In this document: piece by piece, positions 47,201 to 60,100 of the stretch
Position numbering within the stretch: position 1 is the stretch's first letter
Layout of the letters: every line of letters starts with the position of its first letter
Assembly (NCBI GenBank): GCA_029817715.1
Contig: JARUPY010000607.1
Location: 7,130,001-7,194,000 of the forward strand
Length of the DNA stretch: 64,000 nt
DNA from: Melastoma dodecandrum
Lineage: Eukaryota > Streptophyta > Magnoliopsida > Myrtales > Melastomataceae
Reading direction: 5' to 3'
Position numbers and translations under genes: made by a program
The notes under the pieces: model-generated
What the model saw: only the letters and a program-made list of their open reading frames with translations
What the model was told of the DNA's origin: nothing
The model's database searches: none

Positions 47201-50200
47201 GCATTCCTCATGCTCCGAACCTTGGTGCTTCCGAATTTGCATTTTCCAAAGCGTAAATGATCCCCAAATGTTTCCCGAACTTTTCAAATTTGGAGTTCTA
47301 CATTCGACATTCGGGTCCCTTTCGTTGCACAATGAAGAACCCCGCTGGCAACTTACGCAATGTTGTGCATCCCGCATGCTCCGAACCTTGGTGCTTCCGA
47401 ACTTGTATTTTTCAAAGCCTAAATGATCCCCAAATGTTTCCCAAACTATTCAAAATTGGAGTTCTACATTCGACATTCGGGTCCCTTTCGTTGCACAATG
47501 AGGAACCCCGCGCACAACTTACGCAAAGTTGTGCATCCCGCATGCTCCGAACCTTGGTGCTTCCGAACTTGCATTTTCCGAAGCCTAAATGATCCCCAAA
47601 TGTTTCCCAAACTATTCAAAATTGGAGTTCTACATTGGACATTCGGTTCCCTTTCGTTGCTCAATGAGGAACCCCGCGCACAACTTACGCAAAGTGCTGC
47701 ATCCCGCATGCTCCGAACCTTTTTGCTTCCGAACTTGCATTTTTCGAAGCCTAAATGATCCCCAAATGTTTCCCAAACTATTCAAAATTGGAGTTCTACA
47801 TTCGACATTCGGGTCCCTTTCGTTGCACAATGAGGAACCCCGCGCACAACTTACGCAAAGTTGTGCATCCCGCATGCTCCGAACCTTGGTGCTTCCGAAC
47901 TTGCATTTTCCGAAGCCTAAATGTTCCCCAAATGTTTCCCAAACTATTCAAATTTGGAGTTCTACATTTGACATTCGGGTCCGTTTCGTTGCACAATGAG
48001 GAACCCCGCGCACAACTTACGCAAAGTTGTGCATCCCGCATGCTCCGAACCTTGGTGCTTCCGAACTTGCATTTTTCGAAGCCTAAATGATCCCCAAATG
48101 TTTCCCAAACTATTCAAAATTGGAGTTCTACATTGGACATTCGGGTCCCTTTCGTTGCACAATGAGGAACCCCGCGCACAACTTACGCAAAGTTGTGCAT
48201 CCCGCATGCTCCGAACCTTGGTGCTTCCGAACTTGCATTTTCCGAAGCCTAAATGATCCCCAAATGTTTCCCAAACTATTCAAAATTGGAGTTCTACATT
48301 CCACATTCGGGTCCCTTTCGTTGCACAATGAGGAACCCCGCGCACAACTTACGCAAGGTTGTGCATCCCGCATGCTCCGAACCTTGGTGCTTCCGAACTT
48401 GCATTTTCCGAAGCCTAAATGATCCCCAAATGTTTCCCAAACTATTCAAAATTGGAGTTCTACATTCGACATTCGTGTCCCTTTCGTTGCACAATGAGGA
48501 ACCCCGCGCACAACCTACGCAAAGTGGTGCATCCCGCATGCTCCGAACCTTGGTGCTTCCGAACTTGCATTTTCCGAAGCCTAAATGATCCCCAAATGTT
48601 TCCCAAACTATTCAAAATTGGAGTTCTACATTCGACATTCGGGTCCCTTTCGTTGCACAATGAGGGACCCCGCGCACAACTTACGGAAAGTTGTGCATCC
48701 CGCATGCTCCGAAACTTGGTGCTTCCGAACTTGCATTTTCCGAACCCTAAATGATCCCCCAATGTTTCCCAAACTTTTCAAATTTGGAGTTCTACATTAG
48801 ACATTCGGGTCCCTTTCATTGCACAATGAAGAACCCCGCTGGCAACTTACGCAATGTTGTGCATCCCGCATGCTCCGAACTTTCGTGCTTCCGAACATGC
48901 ATTTTCCGAAGCCTAAATGATCCCCAAATGTTTCCCAAACTATTCAAAATTGGAGTTCTACATTCGACATTCGGGTCCCTTTCGTTGCACAATGAGGAAC
49001 CCCGCGCACAACTTACGCAAAGTTGTGCATCCCGCATGCTCCGAACCTTGGTGCTTCCGAACTTGCATTTTCCGAAGCCTAAATGATCCCCAAATGTTTC
49101 CCAAACTATTCAAAATTGGAGTTCTACATTCGACATTCGGGTCCCTTTCGTTGCACAATGAGGAACCCCGCGCACAACTTACGCAAAGTTGTGCATCCCG
49201 CATGCTCCGAACCTTGGTGCTTCCGAACTTGCATTTTTCGAAGCCTAAATGATCCCCAAATGTTTCCCAAACTATTCAAAATTGGAGTTCTACATTCGAC
49301 ATTCGGGTCCCTTTCGTTGCACAATGAGGAACCCCGCGCACAACTTACGCAAAGTTGTGCTCCCGCATGCTCCGAACCTTGGTGCTTCCGAACTTGCATT
49401 TTCCGAAGCCTAAATGATCCCCAAATGTTTCCCAAACTATTCAAAATTGGAGTTCTACATTTGACAATCGGGTCCCTTTCGTTGCACAATGAGGAACCCC
49501 GCGCACAACTTACGCAAAGTTGTGCATCCCGCATGCTCCGAACCTTGGTGCTTCCGAACTTGCATTTTTCGAAGCCTAAATGATCCCCAAATGTTTCCCA
49601 AACTATTCAAAATTGGAGTTCTACATTTTACATTCGGGTCCCTTTCGTTGCACCAATGAGGAGCCACGCGCACAACTTACGCCAAGTTGTGCATCCCGCA
49701 TGCTCTGAACCTTGGTGCTTCCGAACTTGTATTTTCCGAAGCCTAAATGATCCCCAAATGTTTCCCAAACTATTCAAAATTGGAGTTCTACATTCGACAT
49801 TCGGGTCCCTTTCGTTGCACAATGAGGAACCCCGCGCACAACTTACGCAAAGTTGTGCATCCCGCATGCTCCGAACCTTGGTGCTTCCGAACTTGCATTT
49901 TCCGAAGCCTAAATGATCCCCAAATGTTTCCCAAACTATTCAAAATTGGAGTTCTACATTCGACATTCGGGTCCCTTTCGTTGCACAATCAGGAACCCCG
50001 CGCACAACTTACGCAAAGTTGTGCATCCCGCATGCTCCGAACCTTGGTGCTTCCGAACTTGCATTTTCCGAAGCCTAAATGATCCCCAAATGTTTCCCAA
50101 ACTATTCAAAATTGGAGTTCTACATTCGACATTCGGGTCCCTTTCGTTGCACAATGAGGAACCCCGCGCACAACTTACGCAAAGTTGTGCATCCCGCATG

Positions 50201-50576
50201 CTCCGAACCTTGGTGCTTCCGAACTTGCATTTTCCGAAGCCTAAATGATCCCCAAATGTTTCCCAAACTATTCAAAATTGGAGTTCTACATTCGACATTC
50301 GGGTCCCTTTCGTTGAACAATGAGGAACCCCACGCGCAACTTACGGAAAGTGGTGCATCCCGCATGCTCCGAACCTTGGTGCTTCCGAACTTCCATTTTC
50401 CGAAGCCTAAATGTTCCACAAATGTTTCCCAAACTATTCAAAATTGGAGTTCTACATTCGACATTCGGGTCCCTTTCGTTGCACAATGAGGAACCCCGCG
50501 CACAACTTACGCAAAGTTGTGCATCCCGCATGCTCCGAACCTTGGTGCTTCCGAACTTGCATTTTCCGAAGCCTAA

Positions 50577-52240
50577 ATGATCCCCAAATGTTTCCCAAAC
50601 TATTCAAAATTGGAGTTCTACATTCGACATTCGGGTCCCTTTCGTTGCACAATGAGGAACCCCGCGCACAACTTACGGAAACTTGTGCATCCCGCATGCT
50701 CCGAAACTTGTTGCTTTCGAACTTGCATTTTTCGAAGCCTAAATGATCCCCAAATGTTTCCCAAACTATTCAAAATTGGAGTTCTACATTCGACATTTGG
50801 GTCCCTTTCGTTGCACAATGAGGAACCCCGCGCACAACTTACGCAAAGTTGTGCATCCCGCATGCTCCGAACCTTGGTGCTTCCGAACTTGCATTTTCCG
50901 AAGCCTAAATGATCCCCAAATGTTTCCCAAACTATTCAAAATTGGAGTTCTACATTTGACGTTCGGGTCCCTTTCGTTGCACAATGAGGAACCCCGCGCA
51001 CAACTTACGCAAAGTTGTGCATCCCGCATGCTCCGAACCTTGGTGCTTCCGAACTTGCATTTTCCGAAGCCTAAATGATCCCCAAATGTTTCCCAAACTA
51101 TTCAAAATTGGAGTTCTACATTTGACATTCGGGTCCCTTTCGTTGCACAATGAGGAACCCCGCGCACAACTTACGCAAAGTTGTGCATCCCGTAAGCTCC
51201 GAACCTTGGTGCTTCCGAACTTGCATTTTCCGAAGCCTAAATGATCCCCAAATGTTTCCCAAACTATTCAAAATTGGAGTTCCACATTCGACATTCGGGT
51301 CCCTTTCGTTGCACAATGAGGAACCCCGCGCACAACTTACGCAAGGTTGTGCATCCCGCATGCTCCGAACCTTGGTGGTTCCGAACTTGCATTTACCGAA
51401 GCCTAAATGTTCCTCAAAGGTTTCCCAAACTATTCAAAATTGGAGTTCTACATTCGACATTCGGGTCCCTTTCGTTGCAAAATGAGGAACCTCGCGCACA
51501 ACTTACGCAAAGTTGTGCATCCCGCATGCTCCGAACCTTGGTGCTTCCGAACTTGCATTTTTCGAAGCCTAAATGATCCCCAAATGTTTCCCAAACTATT
51601 CAAAATTGGAGTTCTACATTCGACATTCGGGTCCCTTTCGTTGCACAATGAGGAACCCCGCGCACAACTTACGCAAAGTTGTGCATCCCGCATGCTCCGA
51701 ACCTTGGTGCTTCCGAACTTGCATTTTCCGAAGCCTAAATGATCCCCAAATGTTTCCCAAACTATTCAAAATTGGAGTTCTACATTCGACATTCGGGTCC
51801 CTTTCGTTGCACAATGAAGAACCCCGCGCACAACTTACGGAAACTAGTGCATCCCGCATGCTGCAAAACTTGTTGCTTTCGAACTTGCATTTTTCGAAGC
51901 CTAAATGATCCCCAAATGTTTCCCAAACTATTCAAAATTGGAGTTCTACATTCGACATTTGGGTCCCTTTCGTTGCACAATGAGGAACCCCGCGCACAAC
52001 TTACGCAAAGTGGTGCATCCCGCATGCTCCGAACCTTGGTGCTTCCGAACTTGCATTTTCCGAAGCCTAAATGATCCCCAAATGTTTCCCAAACTATTCA
52101 AAATTGGAGTTCTACATTTGACATTCGGGTCCCTTTCGTTGCACAATGAGGAACCCCGCGCACAACTTTTGGAAAGTTGTGCATCCCGCATGCTCCGAAC
52201 CTTGGTGCTTCCGAACTTGCATTTTTCGAAGCCTAAATGA
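50577..52240 (+). repeat. 1162-bp (seven-monomer) duplication within the satellite
   Basis: A rare monomer with ACGGAAAC followed by AACTTGTTGCTTTCGAACTT occurs at about 50675-50730 and at 51837-51892, an offset of exactly 1162 bp (7 x 166). The next monomer in both places begins with the uncommon CATTCGACATTTGGGTCC. Confidence 0.75.
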
Positions 52241-53660
52241 TCCCCAAATGTTTCCCAAACTATTCAAAATTGGAGTTCTACATTTTACATTCGGGTCCCT
52301 TTCGTTGCACAATGAGGAACCCCGCGCACAACTTACGCAAAGTTGTGCATCCCGCATGCTCCGAACCTTGGTGCTTCCGAACTTGCATTTTCCGAAGCCT
52401 AAATGATCCCCAAATGTTTCCCAAACTATTCAAAATTGGAGTTCTACATTTTACATTCGGGTCCCTTTCGTTGCACAATGAGGAACCCCGCGCACAACTT
52501 ACGCAAAGTTGTGCATCCCGCATGCTCCGAACCTTGGTGCTTCCGAACTTGCATTTTCCGAAGCCTAAATGATCCCCAAATGTTTTCCAAACTATTCAAA
52601 ATTGGAGTTCTACATTCGACATTCGGGTCCCTTTCGTTGCACAATGAGGAACCCCGCGCACAACTTACGCAAAGTTGTGCATCCCGCATGCTCCGAACCT
52701 TGGTGCTTCCGAACTTGCATTTTCCGAAGCCTAAATGATCCCCAAATGTTTCCCAAACTATTCAAAATTGGAGTTCTACATTCGACATTCGGGTCCCTTT
52801 CGTTGCACAATGAGGAACCCCGCGCACAACTTTTGGAAAGTTGTGCATCCCGCATGCTCCGAACCTTGGTGCTTCCGAACTTGCATTTTTCGAAGCCTAA
52901 ATGATCCCCAAATGTTTCCCAAACTATTCAAAATTGGAGTTCTACATTCGACATTCGGGTCCCTTTCGTTGCACAATGAGGAACCCCGCGCACAACTTAC
53001 GCAAAGTTGTGCATCCCGCATGCTCCGAACCTTGGTGCTTCCGAACTTGCATTTTCCGAAGCCTAAATGATCCCCAAATGTTTCCCAAACTATTCAAAAT
53101 TGGAGTTCTACATTTGACATTCGGGTCCCTTTCGTTGCACAATGAGGAACCCCGCGCACAACTTACGCAAAGTTGTGCATCCCGCATGCTCCGAACCTTG
53201 GTGCTTCCGAACTTGCATTTTCCGAAGCCTAAATGATCCCCAAATGTTTCCCAAACTATTCAAAATTGGAGTTCTACATTCGACATTCGGGTCCCTTTCG
53301 TTGCACAATGAGGAACCCCGCGCACAACTTACGCAAAGTTGTGCATCCCGCATGCTCCGAACCTTGGTGCTTCCGAACTTGCATTTTCCGAAGCCTAAAT
53401 GATCCCCAAATGTTTCCCAAACTATTCAAAATTGGAGTTCTACATTCGACATTCGGGTCCCTTTCGTTGCACAATGAGGAACCCCGCGCACAACTTTTGG
53501 AAAGTTGTGCATCCCGCATGCTCCGAACCTTGGTGCTTCCGAACTTGCATTTTCCGAAGCCTAAATGATCCCCAAATGTTTCCCAAACTATTCAAAATTG
53601 GAGTTCTACATTCGACATTCGGGTCCCTTTCGTTGCACAATGAGGAACCCCGCGCAAAGT
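52146..53660 (+). repeat. 664-bp (four-monomer) higher-order repeat
   Basis: The rare TTTTGG dyad variant recurs at 52162, 52826 and 53490, exactly 664 bp (4 x 166) apart. The first two copies also share the TTTTTCGAAG variant 58 bases downstream. Confidence 0.7.
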
Positions 53661-54140
53661 TGTGCATCCCGCATGCTCCGAACCTTGGTGCTTCCGAACT
53701 TGCATTTTTCGAAGCCTAAATGATCCCCAAATGTTTCCCAAACTATTCAAAATTGGAGTTCTACATTGGACATTCGGGTCCCTTTCGTTGCACAATGAGG
53801 AACCCCGCGCACAACTTACGCAAAGTTGTGCATCCCGCATGCTCCGAACCTTGGTGCTTCCGAACTTGCATTTTCCGAAGCCTAAATGATCCCCAAATGT
53901 TTCCCAAACTATTCAAAATTGGAGTTCTACATTCGACATTCGGGTCCCTTTCGTTGCACAATGAGGAACCCCGCGCACAACTTACGCAAAGTTGTGCATC
54001 CCGCATGCTCCGAACCTTGGTGCTTCCGAACTTGCATTTTTCGAAGCCTAAATGATCCCCAAATGTTTCCCAAACTATTCAAAATTGGAGTTCTACATTC
54101 GACATTCGGGTCCCTTTCGTTGCACAATGAGGAACCCCGC

Positions 54141-54163
54141 GCACAACTTACGCAAAGTTGTGC
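54141..54163. repeat. Dyad symmetry of the satellite monomer (representative copy)
   Basis: GCACAACTT (54141-54149), loop ACGCA, then AAGTTGTGC (54155-54163): perfect 9-bp arms. The same structure is present, perfect or with one mismatch, in nearly every monomer. In the TTGGA-loop variant the arms extend to ten bases with a 3-nt loop. Confidence 0.9.
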
Positions 54164-57100
54164 ATCCCGCATGCTCCGAACCTTGGTGCTTCCGAACTTG
54201 CATTTTCCGAAGCCTAAATGATCCCCAAATGTTTCCCAAACTATTCAAAATTGGAGTTCTGCATTCGACATTCGGGTCCCTTTCGTTGCACAATGAGGAA
54301 CCCCGCGCACAACTTACGCAAAGTTGTGCATCCCGCATGCTCCGAACCTTGGTGCTTCCGAACTTGCATTTTCCGAAGCCTAAATGATCCCCAAATGTTT
54401 CCCAAACTATTCAAAATTGGAGTTCTACATTCGACATTCGGGTCCCTTTCGTTGCACAATGAGGAACCCCGCGCACAACTTACACAAAGTTGTGCATCCC
54501 GCATGCTCCGAACCTTGGTGCTTCCGAACTTGCATTTTCCGAAGCCTAAATGATCCCCAAATGTTTCCCAAACTATTCAAAATTGGAGTTCTACATTCGA
54601 CATTCGGGTCCCTTTCGTTGCACAATGAGGAACCCCGCGCACAACTTACGCAAAGTTGTGCATCCCGCATGCTCCGAACCTTGGTGCTTCCGAACTTGCA
54701 TTTTCCGAAGCCTAAATGATCCCCAAATGTTTCCCAAACTATTCAAAATTGGAGTTCTACATTGGACATTCGGGTCCCTTTCGTTGCACAATGAGGAACC
54801 CCGCGCACAACTTACGCAAAGTTGTGCATCCCGCATGCTCCGAACCTTGGTGCTTCCGAACTTGCATTTTCCGAAGCCTAAATGATCCCCAAATGTTTCC
54901 CAAACTATTCAAAATTGGAGTTCTACATTCGACATTCGGGTCCCTTTCGTTGCACAATGAGGAACCCCGCACACAACTTACGCAAAGTTGTGCATCCCGC
55001 ATGCTCCGAACCTTGGTGCTTCCGAACTTGCATTTTTCGAATCCTAAATGATCCCCAAGTGTTTCCCAAACTATTCAAAATTGGAGTTCTACATTCGACA
55101 TTCGGGTCCCTTTCGTTGCACAATGAGGAACCCCGCGCACAACTTACGCAAAGTTGTGCATCCCGCATGCTCCGAACCTTGGTGCTTCCGAACTTGCATT
55201 TTCCGAAGCCTAAATGATCCCCAAATGTTTCCCAAACTATTCAAAATTGGAGTTCTACATTTGACATTCGGGCCCCTTTCGTTGCACAATGAGGAACCCC
55301 GCGCACAACTTACGCAAAGTTGTGCATCCCGCATGCTCCGAACCTTGGTGCTTCCGAACTTGCATTTTTCGAAGCCTAAATGATCCCCAAATGTTTCCCA
55401 AACTATTCAAAATTGGAGTTCTACATTTGACATTCGGGTCCCTTTCGTTGCACAATGAGGAACCCCGCGCACAACTTACGCAAAGTTGTGCATCCCGCAT
55501 GCTCCGAACCTTGGTGCTTCCGAACTTGCATTTTTCGAATCCTAAATGATCCCCAAATGTTTAACAAAGTATTCAAAATTGGAGTTCTACATTGGACATT
55601 AGGGACCATTTCGTTGCACAATGAGGAACCCCGCGCACAACTTACGCAAAGTTGTGCATCCCGCATGCTCCGAACCTTGGTGCTTCCGAACTTGCATTTT
55701 TCGAAGCCTAAATGATCCCCAAATGTTTCCCAAACTATTCAAAATTGGAGTTCTACATTTGACATTCGGGTCCCTTTCGTTGCACAATGAGGAACCCCGC
55801 GCACAACTTACGCAAAGTTGTGCATCCCGCATGCTCCGAACCTTGGTGCTTCCGAACTTGCATTTTCCGAAGCCTAAATGATCCCCAAATGTTTCCCAAA
55901 CTATTCAAAATTGGAGTTCTACATTCGACATTCGGGTCCCTTTCGTTGCACAATGAGGAACCCCGCGCACAACTTACGCAAAGTTGTGCATCCCGCATGC
56001 TCCGAACCTTGGTGCTTCCGAACTTGCATTTTCTGAAGCCTAAATGATCCCCAAATGTTTCCCAAACAATTCAAAATTGGAGTTCTGCATTCGACATTCG
56101 AGTGCCTTTCGTTGCACAATGTGGAAACCCGCGCACAACTTTTGGAAAGTTGTGCATCCCGCATGCTCCGAACCTTGGTGCTTCCGAACTTGCATTTTCC
56201 GAAGCCTAAATGATCCCCAAATGTTTCCCAAACTATTCAAAATTGGAGTTCTACATTCGACATTCGGGTCCCTTTCGTTGCACAATGAGGAACCCCGCGC
56301 ACAACTTACGCAAAGTTGCGCATTCCGCATGCTCCCAACCTTGGTGCTTCCGAACCTGCATTTTTCGAAGCCTAAATGATCCCCAAATGTTTCCCAAACT
56401 ATTCAAAATTGGAGTTCTACATTCGACATTCGGGCCCCTTTCGTTGCACAATGAGGAACCCCGCGCACAACTTACGCAAAGTTGTGCATCCCGCATGCTC
56501 CGAACCTTGGTGCTTCCGAACTTGCATTTTCCGAAGCCTAAATGATGCCCAAATGTTTCCCAAACTATTCAAAATTGGAGTTCTACATTCGACATTCGAG
56601 TCCCTTTCGTTGTACAATGAGGAACCCCCTGCACAACTTTCGCAAAGTTGTGCATCCCGCATGCTCCGAACTTTCGTGCTTCCGAACTTGGATTTTTCGA
56701 TGACTAAATGATCCCCAAATGTATTCCAAACTATTCAAAATTGGAGTTCTACATTTGACATTCGGGTCCCTTTCGTTGCACAATGAGGAACCGCGCGCAC
56801 AACTTTTGGAAAGTTGTGCATCCCGCATGCTCCGAACCTTGGTGGATCCGATCTTGCATTTTCCGAAGCCTAAATGATCCCCAAATGTTTCCTAAACTAT
56901 TCAAAATTGGAGTTCTACATTGGACATTCGGGTCCCTTTCGTTGCACAAGGAGGAACCCCGCGCACAACTTTTGCAAAGTTGTGCATCCCGCATGCTCCG
57001 AACCTTGGTGCTTCCGAACTTGCATTTTCCGAAGCCTAAATGATCCCCAAATGTTTCCCAAACTATTCAAAATTGGAGTTCTACATTTGACATTCGGGTC

Positions 57101-60100
57101 CCTTTCGTTGCACAATGAGGAACCCCGCGCACAACTTACGGAAAGTTGTGCATCCCGCATGCTCCGAACCTTGGTTTTTCCGAGCTTGTATTTTTCCAAG
57201 CCTAAATGATCCCCAAACGTTTCCCAAACTATTCCAAATTGGAGTTCTACATTGGGCATTCGTGTCCCTTTCGTTGCACAATGAGGAACCCCGCGCACAA
57301 CTTACGCAAAGTTGTGCATCCCGCATGCTCCGAACCTTGGTGCTTCCGAACTTGCATTTTCCGAAGCCTAAATGATCCCCAAATGTTTCCCAAACTATTC
57401 AAAATTGGAGTTCTACATTCGACATTCGGGTCCCTTTCGTTGCACAATGAGGAACCCCGCGCACAACTTACGCAAAGTTGTGCATCCCGCATGCTCCGAA
57501 CCTTGGTGCTTCCGAACTTGCATTTTCCGAAGCCTAAATGATCCCCAAATGTTTCCCAAACTATTCAAAATTGGAGTTCTACATTGGACATTCGGGTCCC
57601 TTTCGTTGCGCAATGAGGGACCCCGCGCACAACTTACGCAAAGTTGTGCATCCCGCATGCTCTGAAGCTTGGTGCTCCCGAACTTGCATTTTTTGAAGCC
57701 TAAATGATCCCCAAATGTTTCCCAAACTATTCAAAATTGGAGTTCTACATTGGACATTGGGTCCCTTTCGTTGCACAATGAGGAACCCCGCGCACAACTT
57801 TTATAAAGTTGTGCATCCCGCATGCTCCGAACCTTGGGGCTTCCGAACTTGCATTTTCCGAATCCTAAATGATCCCCAAGTGTTTCCCAAACTATTCAAA
57901 ATTGGAGTTCCACATTTGACATTTGGGTCCCTTTCGTTGCACAATGAGGAACCCCGCGCACAACTTTCGCAACGTTGTGCATCCCGCATGCTCCGAACCT
58001 TGGTGCTTCCGAACTTGCATTTTCCGAAGCCTAAATGATCCCCAAATGTTTCCCAAACTATTCAAAATTGGTGTTCTACGTTCGACATTCGGGTCCCTTT
58101 CGTTGCACAATGAGGAACCCCGCGCACAACTTACGGAAACTTGTGCATCCCGCATGCTCCGAAACTTGGTGCTTTTGAACTTGCGTTTTCCGAAGCCTAA
58201 ATGATCCCCAAATGTTTCCCAAACTATTCAAAATTGGAGTTCTACATTTTACATTCGGGTCCCTTTCGTTGCACAATGTATCCCGCATGCTCCGAACGTT
58301 CGTGCTTCCGAACATGCATTTTCCGAAGCCTAAATGATCCCCAAATGTTTCCCAAACTATTCAAAATTGGAGTTCTACATTCGACATTCGGGTCCCTTTC
58401 GTTGCACAATGAGGAACCCCGCGCACAACTTACGCAAAGTTGTGCATCCCGCATGCTCCGAACCTTGGTGCTTCCGAACTTGCATTTTCCGAAGCCTAAA
58501 TGATCCCCAAATGTTTCCCAAACTATTCAAAATTGGAGTTCTACATTCGACATTCGGGTCCCTTTCGTTGCACAATGAGGAACCCCGCGCACAACTTACG
58601 CAAAGTTGTGCATCCCGCATGCTCCGAACCTTGGTGCTTCCGAACTTGCATTTTCCGAAGCCTAAATGATCCCCAAATGTTTCCCAAACTATTCAAAATT
58701 GGAGTTCTACATTCGACATTCAGTTCCTTTCGTAGCACAATGAGGAACCCCGCGCACAACTTACGCAAAGTTGTGCATCCCGCATGCTCCGAACCTTGGT
58801 GCTTCCGAACTTGCATTTTCCGAAGCCTAAATGATCCCCAAATGTTTCCCAAACTATTCAAAATTGGAGTTCTACATTTGACATTCGGGTCCCTTTCGTT
58901 GCACAATGAGGAACCCCGCGCACAACTTACGCAAAGTTGTGCATCCCGCATGCTCCGAACCTTGGTGCTTCCGAACTTGCATTTTCCGAAGCCTAAATGA
59001 TCCCCAAATGTTTCCCAAACTATTCAAAATTGGAGTTCTACATTCGACATTCGGGTCCCTTTCGTTGCACAATGAGGAACCCCGCGCACAACTTACGGAA
59101 ACTTGTGCATCCCGCATGCTCCGAAACTTGGTGCTTCCGAACTTGCATTTTCCGAAGCCTAAATGATCCCCAAATGTTTCCCAAACTATTCAAAATTGGA
59201 GTTCTACATTTTACATTCGGGTCCCTTTCGTTGCACAATGAGGAACCCCGCGCACAACTTACGCAAAGTTGTGCATCCCGCATGCTCCGAACCTTGGTGC
59301 TTCCGAACTTGCATTTTTCGAAGCCTAAATGATCCCCAAATGCTTCCCAAACCATTCAAAATTGGAGTTCTACATTTGACATTCGGGTCCCTTTCGTTGC
59401 ACAATGAGGAACCCCGCGCACAACTTACGCAAAGTTGTGCATCCCGCATGCTCCGAACCTTGGTGCTTCCGAACTTGCATTTTCCGAAGCCTAAATGATC
59501 CCCAAATGTTTCCCAAACTATTCAAAATTGGAGTTCTACATTTGACATTCGGGTCCCTTTCGTTGCACAATGAGGAACCCCGCGCACAACTTACGCAAAG
59601 TTGTGCATCCCGCATGCTCCGAACCTTGGTGCTTCCGAACCTGCATTTTCCGAAGCCTAAATGATCCCGAAATGCTTCCCAAACTATTCAAAATTGGAGT
59701 TCTACATCTGACATTCGGGCCCCTTTAGTTGCACATTAGGGAACCCCGCGCACAACTTACGCAAGGTTGTGCATCCCGCATGCTCCAAACCTTGGTGCTT
59801 CCGAACTTGCATTTTCCGAAGCCTAAATGATCCCCAAATGCTTCCCAAACTATTCAAAATTGGAGTTCTACATTTGACATTCGGGTCCCTTTCGTTGCAC
59901 AATGAGGAACCCCGCGCACAACTTACGCAAAGTTGTGCATCCCGCATGCTCCGAACCTTGGTGCTTCCGAACTTGCATTTTCCGAAGCCTAAATGATCCC
60001 CAAATGTTTCCCAAACTATTCAAAATTGGAGTTCTACATTCGACATTCGGGTCCCTTTCGTTGCACAATGAAGAACCCCGCGCACAACTTACGCAAGGTT

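Larger units (their letters stand above)
41281..59330 (+). repeat. Satellite block dominated by the T-type monomer (AAATGTTTCCC)
   Basis: Nearly all units carry AAATGTTTCCC. C-type units are isolated, for example near 42.95, 43.45 and 45.45 kb. Many neighbouring monomers are identical or almost identical, especially 53.7-55.2 kb. Confidence 0.8.
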
